Shown here: in pieces, positions 34,414 through 45,288 of the stretch
How positions within the stretch are numbered: position 1 is the stretch's first letter
How the letters are laid out: each line of letters begins with the position of its first letter
Origin: Cryptomeria japonica
Taxonomy: Eukaryota > Streptophyta > Pinopsida > Cupressales > Cupressaceae
Direction: 5' to 3'
Length of the DNA: 64,000 nucleotides
Assembly: GCF_030272615.1 (NCBI RefSeq)
Contig: NC_081406.1
Span: forward strand, 117,622,847-117,686,846
Notes under the pieces: generated by a model
Told to the model about the DNA's origin: nothing
Databases searched by the model: none
What the model saw: the letters and a program-made list of their open reading frames with translations, nothing else
Position numbers and translations under genes: made by a program

Positions 34414-34614
34414 TGTTAGGAATAATGAATAAACTAAACTATGCATCTCAGTCAATTAAGCCACATGTCTCAGTTGTGTTGCAAGATCCACTATTATAGG
34501 AAATAATTTAGAAAAATGTTGAGTCAATTGTTAATCCACAACAACAATTATGAATTGTAACTTTAAAAGTTTAATATCAATCACTTTTTTGTTTTTGTTT
34601 TTTGTTTTTTATCA
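34414..34614 (+). repeat. 3' LTR of the TRIM-like element
   Basis: 201 bases, colinear with 32975-33179, with substitutions and small indels (for example AAAGAATAAAC versus ATGAATAAAC). Confidence 0.85.
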
Positions 34615-34986
34615 CACTAATGTATGATATTTTTTTTTCTTCGCAACAACTATAAATTAAATTTTAAAAGTGAGAAATATTTGTTTTAATAGAATATAAA
34701 CAAAATAAAGTAATTCATCTCACTAATATTTACATAATTATAATATACATTGTCAAAATTAACAATTATATATATTTTTTTGAAATTCATCACCCTTACA
34801 AATTTTCAATAAACATCATGTTAATCCCAATCGCATATAAATTATTTGCCAAGGCTTCAATGGTTATGTTCTTTTCACTAGTCGTGTGAGACAATTTTGA
34901 ATACTTCGACAGTAAATAGTAATGAAATGATGTGAATATTGACTGGTAAATCCCGTCACCAGTTAATTTTCCAAATGTGTGAACTA

Positions 34987-35400
34987 CTATGCCGTTTCGA
35001 TTTCAATGGAGGACAATTCTTCACAGCCGGCAATTGGTGCGGGTGGTGGACGAACAGTAAACGGAGTCGGGGGATTAGGGATGTCGTCAACATCTCCTTC
35101 CAACATGTGAAGCACCCTCATCATGGACAGTCTATCCGTAGAATTGTACTGAGTTCAGCACCACCAAACTTTTGTCAGACTCCTTGCTTTCGCCTCCTCG
35201 GCATCGCTCAACATTGTCCACAGTTCTCCTTTCTCCACCAATTTGATTGCCCAGTATGGAAAGTAGAATTGGCTTGAATGGCTGACCTGTATGTCAATGT
35301 TCATTCTTCCTCCAACCATGATGCCAAAACTGTAAACATCTGACTGTTCCTAAACTCCTAGATCACATCTCTGGTGAAACATACCCTGGCGTCCCACTTG
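34987..35400 (-). pseudogene. Receptor-kinase pseudogene, C-terminal part
   Basis: It is a diverged copy of 24573-25022 (the end of the intact receptor kinase). It shares the terminal TAG (34989-34987), the PNPPTPF-type tail, the DRPSMMRVLQMLEGD-type region and the GTPGYVSPEM activation-segment end next to the break at 35400. Stops and frameshifts run through it. Homology continues downstream to about 34860, so it is a copied gene rather than a processed cDNA. The catalytic loop and DFG segment are missing; the N-terminal part resumes at 42260. Confidence 0.88.
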
Positions 35401-36005
35401 GGGATGGCTTAAACATCACACACTAAGCTGGTTTGACCCGCTTAGGTGGCAACTGTGGGCCCATTCCTATTGTCAGCATCCGTTTCAGTTGCGACCACCA
35501 ACGTCTGTTTAAACGGTGGTTGCCGTTTATTTTGAATTCGATGAATTCCCGCGCAATGTCAAGTGGATGGTGATCGCCTAAATCATCATCGCTTCATATT
35601 CTGACCTTTAATTGTATTATAAGCCGTTACAATGGGAGCTTCAACACAAGACATGGGCATCCATCGAACTGTAATAGAAATGCTTGGGTTTTTGTATTTT
35701 AAATGTGGAAGCATAGACCAGGCACGTGAACTGTTTGAACGATGCTCAAAAAATTGTGGTTTCGTGGAATGCTTGATTGCAGGATATGCACAAAATGCAC
35801 TTGTCAAAAGGATATAGAAACTTTTAAAACTAGTGCGATTGACGGGTATAATCCAAAGTCGGCAAACTTTGCCAGTATCCTCCCAGCCTGTGCGAAAATG
35901 GGAGCTCTACAAAAAGGATATGGCCATCTGATAATAGAGGATAAACAATCGAGGAATTTTGTCACAAGTTGTCGTTGCAACTGCCCTGCAAGGTATGTAT
36001 GCATA
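35401..36005 (+). repeat. Left inverted terminus of the PPR-bearing segment
   Basis: The outer 240 bases are non-coding (CACACACTAAGCTGG, GGTGGCAACTGTGGGCCC, AATTCCCGCGCAATGTCAAG). The inner part is PPR coding sequence. It pairs with 41690-42259. The left copy holds about 20 bases near 35812-35831 (from AAAGGATATAGAAAC on) that the right copy lacks. Confidence 0.85.
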
Positions 36006-36260
36006 AATTGTAAGCATAGACAAAGCACGCGAACCATTTGACAAAATGCCTCCGAAAATTGTTTGATCGAATGTCACGATTGCAGGATATGCAAGATGTA
36101 GAATCATCAACAGAATGTCTCAAAGAATTATGTTGTCATGGAATGCCTACAAGATATTAACAAAATGGATCTGTTGAAAAGGGTTTAGAGACTTTGCGAT
36201 AAAATGCAATTGGCAGGTTTAATCTTTCCAGGCTACCGCAAACCGAAGATTTGGAACAGG
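35632..36260 (+). pseudogene. Pentatricopeptide-repeat (PPR) gene fragment, left copy
   Basis: The frames give DMGIHRTVIEM, FKCGSIDQARELFERCSKN, VECLIAGYAQNALVK and, after a frameshift at about 35815, PKSANFASILPACAKMGALQ. A further decayed repeat (36020-36255) contains REPFDKMPPK and IAGYAR. These are the alternating P-, L- and S-type motifs of plant-specific PLS-class PPR proteins (YAKCGSI..AR.LFD.M, V.WN.MIAGYA.NG, P....FASVLPACA....L..G). Such proteins bind organellar RNA for editing or processing. This piece has stops and frameshifts and lacks a start codon or C-terminal domain. Confidence 0.85.
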
Positions 36261-37889
36261 GCATGGGCAACCATCAAAGCAATAAAAGATGGGGGAATTT
36301 CCTCACCGTATGGACAATCGTCAAAGCAGAAAGGATGGCAAACTTTGTCCTTGTATTCATGGTGATCTTCTTGAGCATGTCACTTTCCCTTTTATTCTTG
36401 TTTGATTCTTTTCTAGTAATTTTTTATTGCATCTCCTTCGTGTTCTCTTATGCTCTACAACTAGTTTCCTTGCCCCTTTGCAATTTGAGCTCATGGTGAA
36501 CAAACCGTTGCTTACTGTTGATGATGTTTGTTTTGTCAATTTTCTTCCCCTCAACCCCTCATCATTTTAACAAGTAGGGTTTCTTCTTTATGCACTAGCT
36601 TGATTATGTGTATTTTATTTCACTATTCTAATTTTGTTTGTGTAATCAAGGATTCATAGGTTTTTCCTTTTTTCTTTGTTTTTGTTTGCATTTTGATCTT
36701 TCGTTTTTTTCTTTTTGTTTTCAAGTCATACATACCCATCTCTTCTTTGATAGATTTATTTTTTAGGGTTATTTCTTCTTTTTTGGTTATGGATATATCA
36801 ATTATCTTTAGCGAGCTTTGATGCTTGGCATAAAATTTGTGGGATTTGTAATGACATTCCTCTAGGATGGGTTATTTAAATACGTAGAGTCCATCTCCCA
36901 TACTTAAATTTATAGACTTCCTATGACTTTTTTAGTAAGTATTTTGAGAATCTTCTTATTTGAGTACATGTTAAATATTTTCTTTACAAAGTCTAACAAA
37001 TACATTTTTAAAGATCAATCATCTTCCATACTTTAGGTTTCAAGTATTGTCATGTTTTTATACCCATCTTGAATCATCCTTGATGCTCAACCCTTTGATT
37101 TAATTTTATATTTTTTGAAGAGTTGAGTCTGTTGTCATACACTTAGTTTAATATTTTATGTTTTCCCTTTAGTGTTTTTATCATGAACATCTTGTGCTAG
37201 GTTATCATTTTTGGAACTTTCTTTTATGTCACTCTTATATGGGTGCTATTATTATGCTTCTTTTAAAGTTTGATCCCCAATAACTCAAAGTGTTTCATTC
37301 TATTTCTATCATGACTTCAAGATAACCTTCATTGACATATTTGTTATGAAGTATCTTTGGTTACCAAACCCTCATAATTTTCAAAGACTTATTCCCTTGG
37401 GTTCAAGGATTGGTTATTCTTCGAGTATAACTCCTATAAGAAATTGAACACTCTAGTATCACTTAATCTTATGACTCTCAATATGTTGTTAGGTATCAAA
37501 ATTATTAGATCCTTGATTCCTATAACAATATGGATCATGATGAGAACTTGAACACTAAGACCACATGGGAATTAGACTGCTAAGACCCGACGTTAAAGGT
37601 GCTTTGGAGTTGATTGATTATTTGGATTGATCACATTGTTTAGGATAAATAGACCGTTGTTCATTCTACATAAGTTTCTTGTATCAAAAGACCCATCAAC
37701 ACCACACATTTGTATCAAGGCACCATTCTATGTATAGGTGGATACTCTATCATATCATACGTAAATTTTAAAAATACATTATTCATAATATTTGTTTTCC
37801 TTTCTATTTTTGGAATGAACTTGAATAACCTTGTACTCCTTAAATTTTAATGTCTTTTCAAAGCCTTTCTTAGATGATTCTACATAAGG
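36261..37889. other. Interior of the PPR-bearing segment, no gene recognised
   Basis: T-rich non-coding sequence. Short frames such as 36251-36499 contain a hydrophobic run but no family features. I found no transposase motif. Confidence 0.45.
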
Positions 37890-37976
37890 GTAAGTGCATA
37901 AAGATGGGGGACCAAAAAAGTGACAAAATCTTTTTGCCCCCCTCGTTAGGCCTTATGGTGCATGCCAAATAGGGTT

Positions 37977-38029
37977 GGCATGCCGAACCTAAGGTTCGGT
38001 CATGCCATTTCTGTTTGGCGTACGCCAAA
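37977..38029. repeat. Two adjacent palindromes in the nested element
   Basis: GGCATGCCGAACCT pairs with AGGTTCGGTCATGCC (37977-38006, one bulged T). TTTGGCGTACGCCAAA (38014-38029) is a perfect 16-base palindrome. Both lie within copies of the phrase GCCAAATAGGG (37964 and 38024). Confidence 0.85.
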
Positions 38030-38125
38030 TAGGGCAAGTGCCAAATGGATTTGCATAATGATAAGTGCATTTTCATTTTGGAAACTAGAAATTTCTCTTT
38101 GTCTTTCTCTCTTTGTTTTCAAATA

Positions 38126-38211
38126 TATATACATAAAATATAACATTTAAGTATAAGTCACATTTCTATTTATCTTTTTCTTATACTTAAATGATATATT
38201 TTATGTATATA
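38126..38211. repeat. Hairpin with 32-base arms
   Basis: Arm 38126-38157 (TATATACATAAAATATAACA...) is the reverse complement of 38180-38211 with one mismatch. The spacer is 22 bases. Confidence 0.9.
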
Positions 38212-38333
38212 TTGTCATGATGTTTGAGAGTGGTTTCAGATCTCTAGGAATTATAATGAAAATTCTAGTTTTTAGAGTATTCACATAAATTTTAGACAAT
38301 CAAATTTCAGTAATTTTAGCATGCTCATATCAA

Positions 38334-38336
<3 letters not shown>

Positions 38337-38372
<36 letters not shown>

Positions 38373-38522
38373 TTCTCCTACACTTAGGCTTTTGGTCCCT
38401 CTAGTCTCTCCCTCAACCCCCACCTTCCTCCCTCTCTCTCTCTTTCTCACTCTCTCCATCCCTCCCTCTCTTCAACCCTCTCTCTCTCTCTCTTTATGGT
38501 TGATGGAAACAAAGGAAAATAC

Positions 38523-38577
<55 letters not shown>

Positions 38578-38604
38578 CCAATGATAGAGAGATCCCAAGA
38601 GGAA

Positions 38605-38654
<50 letters not shown>

Positions 38655-38677
38655 AATGATAAAGAGATCCCAAGAGG

Positions 38678-38752
<75 letters not shown>
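38337..38752. repeat. (TC)n and (GA)n microsatellites
   Basis: (TC)n lies at 38337-38369; (GA)n tracts lie at about 38526-38575, 38610-38652 and 38682-38751. The last three sit in a roughly 73-base unit that includes CCAATGATA.AGAGATCCCAA. The arginine/glutamate- or serine/leucine-only frames across it are artefacts of the repeat. Confidence 0.95.
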
Positions 38753-38754
<2 letters not shown>

Positions 38755-38989
38755 TAGTTTGAGGGAGAGACTTAAGTGAGAGAGTGATCAAGTGAAAAGA
38801 TGAAGGGAGGGGTTGATGGAAAGAGAGGAGTATGTTAGGGAGATAGGGAGGAAGGGATGAAAAAGATGGAGAGATCAAAGGGAGAGAGAGTTTAAGTGAA
38901 AGAGGGAGGGATGGGTTGTGACGATGAGAGAACCCAAGTGAGAGAGATGGAGGGAGGGAAGTAGGGGTTAATTAAAAGAGGGCGAGATC

Positions 38990-39330
38990 TAAGAGAGAGA
39001 TAGAGGAGGGAGGGAAAGAATGCAAGGGAGAGGGAAGAGATTGGATGGAGGAGGGAGAAAGAGAGAGGGGGGAGGGAAACAATGGGAGGGAGAGAGGGAG
39101 AGGGAAGAGATAGGATGGGGGAGGGAGAGAGAGGGTGAGAGGGTGAGAGAGAGAGAGGGAGAGGGAAGTGATAGGATGGGGGAGGGAGAGAGAGAGGGGG
39201 GAGGGAAACAATGGGAGGGAGAGAGGGAAGAGATAGGATGGGAGAGGGAGAGAGACAGATAGGGGGAGGGAAACAATGGGAGGGAGAGAAGGAGAGGGAA
39301 GAGATAGGATGGGGGAGGGAGAGAGAGTCA
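38990..39330. repeat. GA-rich minisatellite
   Basis: Imperfect units of about 65-80 bases contain GGGAAGAGATAGGATGGGGG and GGAGGGAAACAATGGGAGGG, repeated about four to five times. No gene: the long minus-strand leucine/serine/proline frames are low-complexity products of the repeat. Confidence 0.9.
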
Positions 39331-39643
39331 ATTGCAGCTCGTTGTTTTCTCACACTTTGTCTTCATTTCCAACATTTAGTCTTAATTCAACTTGACAACT
39401 TACAAAAGAGGGTCAATTACATTTCAATCACAACCAATCTACTTAGTATTCAATCCTTACATCCTTTGGGATTGGGTCTAGTAGATTCATCCCCCTCTTT
39501 TGAATGTAAAGTTTCCCCAAGTGAAAATTGAACCTTAGTAAAGTTCCCCTCTTCTTTCAAGTGGAGAATTTGGCTAATGTTCCCAATTTTCCACTTTATG
39601 GATCTTAAGACCCCTTTTTGGTCCCCCATCTTTGTGCACTTAC

Positions 39644-41689
39644 CTATAAGGTTATCCCATATTGTATTTGTGTGTTGTGGTAAAGCACATTATCTAATAT
39701 AAAGGATGTGTTTGTTATTAACACCCTAGTTCTTGCACGGTAGGAAGAAGAACTAGAAATAATTAATCAGAAGGCCCCATTATGTTATATAACAACTCAT
39801 GAATGGAGACCATTTACATACATGATCACTTTTGTGGTGAATATTGATCATATTAGTAGATTTCTAGATGCCAAATGATGGTCATTCTATTGAATATAAA
39901 GTGATGGTTTGTTTAGGAGTTCAAATTATTGACTTGTTTTTCGACCCATTGAAGTTGTTGTAGTACTTTACGTGTAAATATAAGTCTAGTTAATCAATAT
40001 ATAAGGTCTTGTAAAAAATTTTTGACTATTTTGTCTATTGGACCCTATATGTGCTAGATAACTCTCTATAATGTATGGAACAAAAAAAGGCATATAACTA
40101 GTTTAGTACTTGACAATAATTTGATCTAGAGAATTCTATATGGCCAGATTTATAGACGTTGTCATAACCCATGAAACTATATGCTTTGTTGCAAGGGTGT
40201 CCAAGTGGAACAATAGACTAGATGTGATTGGATTGTCCATAGAATTTGAACAACCTCGATCTTATGGTGGAAAATTAAGTGAAATGTAATCCCTTATACA
40301 AATAAATGAATTAAAGGTTGGTTAGGACTTACATACTATATGTATTAAATTCATAGTAAACTTCTAGATTGACCATATTCAATTTTCATAAGTACATAGG
40401 GTACTAACCATTGAAACTAATACTAATAAGGCCTAGAGATTGCCACATGGTCATTTGAGGGAGAATTGAAAAATGTATGACCTTTATATTCTTGTATAAA
40501 ATTTGATACTATTGACTTGCAAGCTAATGATATTAAATTTAGTAGCTAAATAATATGCACCTTGAGTTGATTTTGGATCCTTAGTCCTTACATATAATTA
40601 AGTTATATTTTACCTTCAAAAGAAGTCCAAGTATTTTAACATTGATTCATGAATGGATTTAATAAGCATCCCAATGTGTACAAAACTTGAAATCTAATTA
40701 GAGTTGTATCATCCTTTGGAGAGATTAAAAACTTTTTAAATTATTTTATTTCTAGGATTTTATAATGCTAGTTATGCATTGAAGATAATCCTTATCCTTA
40801 GTGTCCTAAGACTCTAATTTAATGTCATTATGTTCATGTGTGTGTGTGTTGTGTAATGTCACATAGTCAAAGAATTGACTTAGATCCTTCATTTCTTTTT
40901 TCTAATTTAGGACTAAGATAAGATATCAATCATTAATGTGAAAATTAAAAGTTTAGGGAACAAAGCATAAGTCATGTCTAGGTTTAAACATCATTTGCAT
41001 GAGCTTATTTCTTGAAAAAAAATTAGTTTAGGTTTTTAGTTCCTTCCTCGTCTATTTACAATAGTTCCGATGTTTTTTATTCTCTCCTTCCCGAGAACTC
41101 TTCGAATAATAAAAGCACCTTCTACACAATTACCAACACATTGGAAGATATCTACACTACCTTCTTCCAATCCTCAAATTTTATAGAGGATTGAGATCTT
41201 TTAGCTATAAACTTTAGTCAATGTCATGTGATGTTTTCATCTCTCCACAAACCAAACCTTAGGCTATGAGAACAAATTCGATACAACTATAATGCAAGGT
41301 CTCACTTGTGACAATATGTCCGATCATATAGCAAAGAGGCTCGTAATAGAAAATATACTTGCAATAAGAAATATGATAATCCTTAAATTAAATAATACAT
41401 TGGAAACTTTAGCTCAAGATATTATAAAAATAAAATAAGTATCAATCTACATCTATATACTCTAAACATTTAAACATAAGAATATAAATGAAAACAAAAA
41501 GCTAATGTAAAATGGCATGGTGCAAAAATACTTAGCACATTTGCCTAGGAAACCATGGATTTAATGTAAAGATTAATTGACACTAAAAAGTATTTTTGTA
41601 TATTGAAAATATCTTTATTTGAATAAGTAAAATACTGATCTAAATAAAGTTTTTTTTTTTTCTCTCATCTAAATGTTTAGGTTTACTTC
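39644..41689. other. Interior of the PPR-bearing segment, no gene recognised
   Basis: AT-rich, no domains on either strand, and no transposase motif. Confidence 0.45.
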
Positions 41690-42010
41690 TTCACATACAC
41701 GCCTGACAGGGCAGTTGCAGCAATATCTTACAAAATTCCTCAATTGTTCTATTCGGTGTCCATACACTGTTACAAAGCTACCATTTTCGCATCGGCTGGG
41801 AGGATGTTTGAAAAGTTTGCGGGCTTTGGCTTTATACCTGCCAATCGCACTAGTTTTGACAAGTGCATTTTGTGCATATCCTGCAATCAAGCATTCCACG
41901 AAACCACAGTTTTTTGAGGCATCGCTCAAACAGTTCACGTTTCTGGTCTATGCTTCCACATTTGGAATGCAAGAACTCAAGAATTTCCAATACAATTCGA
42001 TGAATGCCCA
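41690..42010 (-). pseudogene. PPR gene fragment, right copy (inverted)
   Basis: On the minus strand CSKNCGFVECLIAGYAQNAL is preceded by a decayed GSIDQ.RELFE motif and followed by the 'PPSRCENGSFVTVYGHRIEQ' frame, homologous to the PACAKMGALQ region of the left copy. It is a fragment of the same PPR gene, broken by stops and frameshifts. Confidence 0.8.
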
Positions 42011-42259
42011 TGTCCTGTTTTGAAGCTCATTGTCGTTGCTTATGATACAACTATCGGTCAGAACAATGTTTTATGCGATCACATGCATCCACTTGACGTC
42101 GCGCGGGAACTTATTGAATTCAAAATAAACGGCAACTACCGTTTGAAGAGACGTTGCAGCTGGCAACCGAAACGGATACTGACGATAGAAACGGGCCCAC
42201 AGCTGCCACCTAAGCAGTCAAACCAGCTTAGTGTGTGCTGTTTAAGGCTGGCCGAATTT
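41690..42259 (-). repeat. Right inverted terminus of the PPR-bearing segment
   Basis: It is the inverted counterpart of 35401-36005, ending TTTAAGGCTGGCC at 42259, after which receptor-kinase sequence resumes. The two termini differ by scattered substitutions and small indels. Confidence 0.85.
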
Positions 42260-42600
42260 GACCTCCTCCTTTACTTCCAAGTATAAATCTGTCGAGAGAT
42301 CCATTTGGCATGTACTCGTAGACGACTGCACTTGTATGTTCTTCAAAGCAATACCTTAACAAATGAACATGATGAATCCTTCCAATAGTCACTACTTCGT
42401 TAATGAACTAGGAAGCTTTCCTTTATAAACCATACCAAAATCTAGTTCGCTCAGCTTAGTTGCAAACTTGTTGGTGATCTTCTTGAGGCTTAATAAGAAA
42501 ATAGGTTTGGCATTTGATCAACATATTTTTGTAGAAATGTCTCTACCTTAGAAATAGAGTGCTGATTATTACGCTGCCCACAATACCTGTCACTGAATTA
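42260..42600 (-). pseudogene. Receptor-kinase pseudogene, N-terminal kinase part
   Basis: It is homologous to 25228-25717 of the intact gene on the same strand. It starts near the exon-3 acceptor (GTCACTGAATTAG at about 42590), passes the KVETFL segment, the start of the G-loop region and the 'HLVRLLRYCFEEHTSAVVYEY'-like stretch, and reaches SLDRFIL.. at the 42260 break. The segment that should carry VYKGKLPSGTLVAVKML is partly deleted near 42410. The remainder lies at 34987-35400. Confidence 0.85.
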
Positions 42601-44595
42601 GAAGTGCTATAATTAGAAGCATAAATAGCATACTTTTATTCGTAAAAAGTTGTAAAATTATATCGTTAAATGGTATTAAATTTATTTATCATGACATTAA
42701 ATAATAAAGTTCATTAACAAAATCTATAATGTGGCTAAGATGATAGCTATTGCAAAAGTGTATACATAGCATGAAGCAGATTTTTATTCTACCTTAACCA
42801 TTGTTATAAAAATATAATATAATTGATTACATTAGGATCATATATGAATTGGAAAATTTAAAGACCACAAATCTCACAAAAAGATGTGTTTTGTAAAGTA
42901 GTAAGTATATTGAAATTGAATTCTTATAATATATTTTGTCCTACCTATTATTGTCCCAGTTCTTCTCATAGTAGAAACATTGTAATGCTACTTATTATTG
43001 TCGATGCTACTAGAGACCATTCACCAAGACCTCCACATCCTTTACCATCTCAACTAATTGTGGAAATAGTCTAATCCTATTAAACACTATCCATCAAAGC
43101 CCCCTAATCGCATACCAAACATCAAGGAGATTATTTGGCTAATTTTTGGATTTAACTCTATTATTGCCTACTAAAATGATTCCCTCTCATTAAGTATGCT
43201 GCCAGTAATATGCAGATTGTTATTTGTCTTAGTTCTTCTCCAATGCCATTCGCCTATTATAGTCATTAGTAGACATTGATTTAATTTCACTTTTTATTGG
43301 TTAACATTTGGAATCTCTAAAATGATTTCAATCTTGTTGGGATGCAATTTCTCTTCTGCCCCCTTTTATCTATTGCATGGCACAGACGATTACTCTATTC
43401 CATCAGAGGCTAGGCAAGCTTCGTTACAACAATATTGAAATTTGTTTGAGTGTGTCATTGAGACATTCTTTACCACATGACTAAGAACTTGGTTGAATAA
43501 AATAAAGCATCCAAAAACCGGGTTTAGAAAGGATTTCCATGACATATTGATAGCTTTAGTGTAAAATATAATTCTATAAAGAATCATAATGAGGAGCACT
43601 TCTTTTGGAAATGAAAATTGCATAATAAATTTGTACCAATTCTGTCAATTGAAAGAGCGAATTACAGAAAGATAAAAAGTTTAAGAAGTCAATAAAAAAG
43701 AGTAAACGGGTCCCAAACAATGCACTGTCATTTAAAACATTTTTTAAAACTCTTTTGTACTAAATGATTTGAAATCCTTGGGCCACGAGTTTGCAAATTC
43801 ATAATCGTAGGATTAATAAAATTGATGATCCGCTCGAATTTGGTGGGGCCTACATTTCCCAGTGGTTTGTGGAGTTGACAAATTGTAAAGATCAACATGA
43901 TGTAGATTAAATGTAATCTCTAAACAATACTGATATTTACTGTTGCAACTATCACAACCAAGCATTTTTCTTTAATAAATTGTTTGGGAAGCATTAAAGG
44001 GCAATTAAATATGCATTAACATTACACTGAAACATGGCGCATAGCTAAAATTGTTTGTTTTAAGACCAATTTGTCTATTTCCATTAGACGAAATTTCTTT
44101 CTATTATGAAAAAGGCATCAAAATTGTTTATTTTATTTTATTTTGGTGTGACAAAGGCATGATGAAAAATATTTTAGAATGCATGTTTCTATGACAACCA
44201 CGCTTTTGATGTTAATTCATGGGGATGAATCCAATAGTTTTCTTTGCAGGGTAAAAAAATTAAATCCATAGATCAAATGTTGATATTGTCATGATCAAAG
44301 GATCCTTTGCCACATAATCTTGAAAATATAAAGAATCCAAAGTAAAATTCATTTCCTTGTCACTTATTTTAAGGAGGAGAAAGCATCTAAATCCATTCCT
44401 TTTATTATTGTTTTCTTTTAGAAAACGTTTACATAGTTAATTGGTAGAAAAAAAAAGTAGAAAATTAAACACTCACTTCATGCTTAGCCATGGTTCCTAC
44501 TCCCATAAAGAAATTGGCATACATGGAGCCTTCAAATCTCACACCATTCCTTCATAGCACCAATCCAAGCTAATTCGTTCCTTTATACAAATCCT
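42601..44595. other. No gene recognised
   Basis: The first about 60 bases resemble the intron upstream of kinase exon 3. The rest is AT-rich intergenic sequence with no recognised domain or repeat. Confidence 0.45.
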
Positions 44596-45288
44596 TTGTA
44601 CAATCTAGAAACCCTTGATCCAATGTTACCATATGCTCCATTCCCAACCAAACCTACTCCAGAGAGTCACACTCAAACTTCATTCATATCATGCCAAAAT
44701 ATAGGCTCCTTCCAGGAATCTCCCATACATATCCAAACTCATACCCCATGTCAAGAGGATAAATCAAAGTCAAAAGAAACAAGTCCTAGCATAAATCAAG
44801 ATCAAGATATGATGACTCTCCAATCCATTCCATTTTTTTATCAAGATCCCACCTATCAAGATTCTTATGAATATCCCCTCATCCTTTTATATTCCATCCA
44901 TGATGATCCCATTGCATCTCAAGAGAAAAGTGGCCTTCCAAGTTCCACCTATAATCCACTTGCCAAGAAAGATCATAATATCTCTTCCATCCTTGCTTAT
45001 GATCTAATTCAAAATCAAGAGCAAACCATAAATTGCAATTATCCTCTTCCAAGTCAAGATCAAGGTATCCCTTCATATCCATGTCATGACCCTAATCCTT
45101 CTCAAGATCCCATCACTCCTACCCAAGGATGTCATGAACCCCTTACTTATCAAATGGGTTCATCCACTTTCATCCGATCCAATCTAATTTATGATCTTGG
45201 CATTCCTTCCATACCATATTCCCCTCAAAATGGACTCACATCTTGTTTAAAAAATAACAAGTATCCGATTGCTAAAAGTATTTGTTAA
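44596..45288 (+). CDS. Unassigned 230-residue Q/S/P-rich open frame in a Tat-like remnant
   Basis: This is an uninterrupted frame from an ATG near 44596 to TAA at 45286-45288. The protein is rich in Gln, Ser, Pro, Asn and Tyr with recurring SQDQ, SQDP and YQDP words, and has no hydrophobic segment or known domain. It sits 1.2 kb upstream of spacer motifs shared with the Tat element at the right edge, so it probably belongs to the retroelement's internal region (gag-pol linker or extra frame) rather than to a host gene. Composition bias alone could keep such a frame open. Function unknown. Confidence 0.3.
   Translation: MYNLETLDPMLPYAPFPTKPTPESHTQTSFISCQNIGSFQESPIHIQTHTPCQEDKSKSKETSPSINQDQDMMTLQSIPFFYQDPTYQDSYEYPLILLYSIHDDPIASQEKSGLPSSTYNPLAKKDHNISSILAYDLIQNQEQTINCNYPLPSQDQGIPSYPCHDPNPSQDPITPTQGCHEPLTYQMGSSTFIRSNLIYDLGIPSIPYSPQNGLTSCLKNNKYPIAKSIC

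Larger units (their letters stand above)
32975..34614 (+). mobile_element. Short non-autonomous LTR element (TRIM-like), 1.64 kb
   Basis: Two short direct repeats, 32975-33179 and 34414-34614, both begin TGTTAGGAATAA and end TATCA. The first is followed directly by TGGTATCAAAGC, an initiator-Met primer site. The second is preceded by AATGGAGAA as a candidate polypurine tract. The flanks are TACTA (left) and CACTA (right), a 5-base duplication with one mismatch. The 1.23-kb interior has no recognisable gag or pol. LTRs of about 200 bases and absent coding capacity fit a terminal-repeat retrotransposon in miniature or a similar non-autonomous element that depends on copia proteins. Confidence 0.85.
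37890..39643. mobile_element. Nested 1.75-kb element with 29-bp terminal inverted repeats
   Basis: GTAAGTGCATAAAGATGGGG (37890 on) is repeated, inverted, at the right end (39615-39643). The two 29-base arms differ at one position (T or C at arm base 10). The flanking 8-mers, ACATAAGG (left) and CTATAAGG (right), agree at six of eight bases, a possible decayed target duplication. The interior holds palindromes (37977-38029), a 32-bp-arm hairpin (38126-38211) and (TC)n/(GA)n arrays, with no coding region. It is best read as a non-autonomous DNA transposon of undetermined superfamily; an 8-base duplication would fit hAT but the termini do not decide it. Confidence 0.65.
35401..42259. mobile_element. 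6.86-kb segment with long inverted termini carrying PPR fragments
   Basis: The ends, 35401-36005 and 41690-42259, are inverted copies of each other: GGATGGCTTAAACATCACAC versus, from the right end read inward, GGCCAGCCTTAAACAGCACA. The segment interrupts the receptor-kinase pseudogene, so it is an insertion. Its structure (long TIRs with captured host coding fragments) resembles Mutator-like or Pack-type DNA transposons, but I see no transposase and no target duplication. About 205 bases of kinase sequence are missing at the junction. An alternative is an inverted duplication of a PPR locus created during repair. A 1.75-kb element is nested at 37890-39643. Confidence 0.6.

Noticed and set aside
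35390-35410. Target-site duplication for the PPR-bearing segment
   Set aside because: The flanks CCCACTTGG and GAATTTGAC do not match, and kinase sequence is missing between them.
38392-39353. Long open frames rich in Arg/Glu (plus) or Leu/Ser/Pro (minus)
   Set aside because: They are translations of (GA)n arrays and a GA-rich minisatellite; no codon structure or domain.
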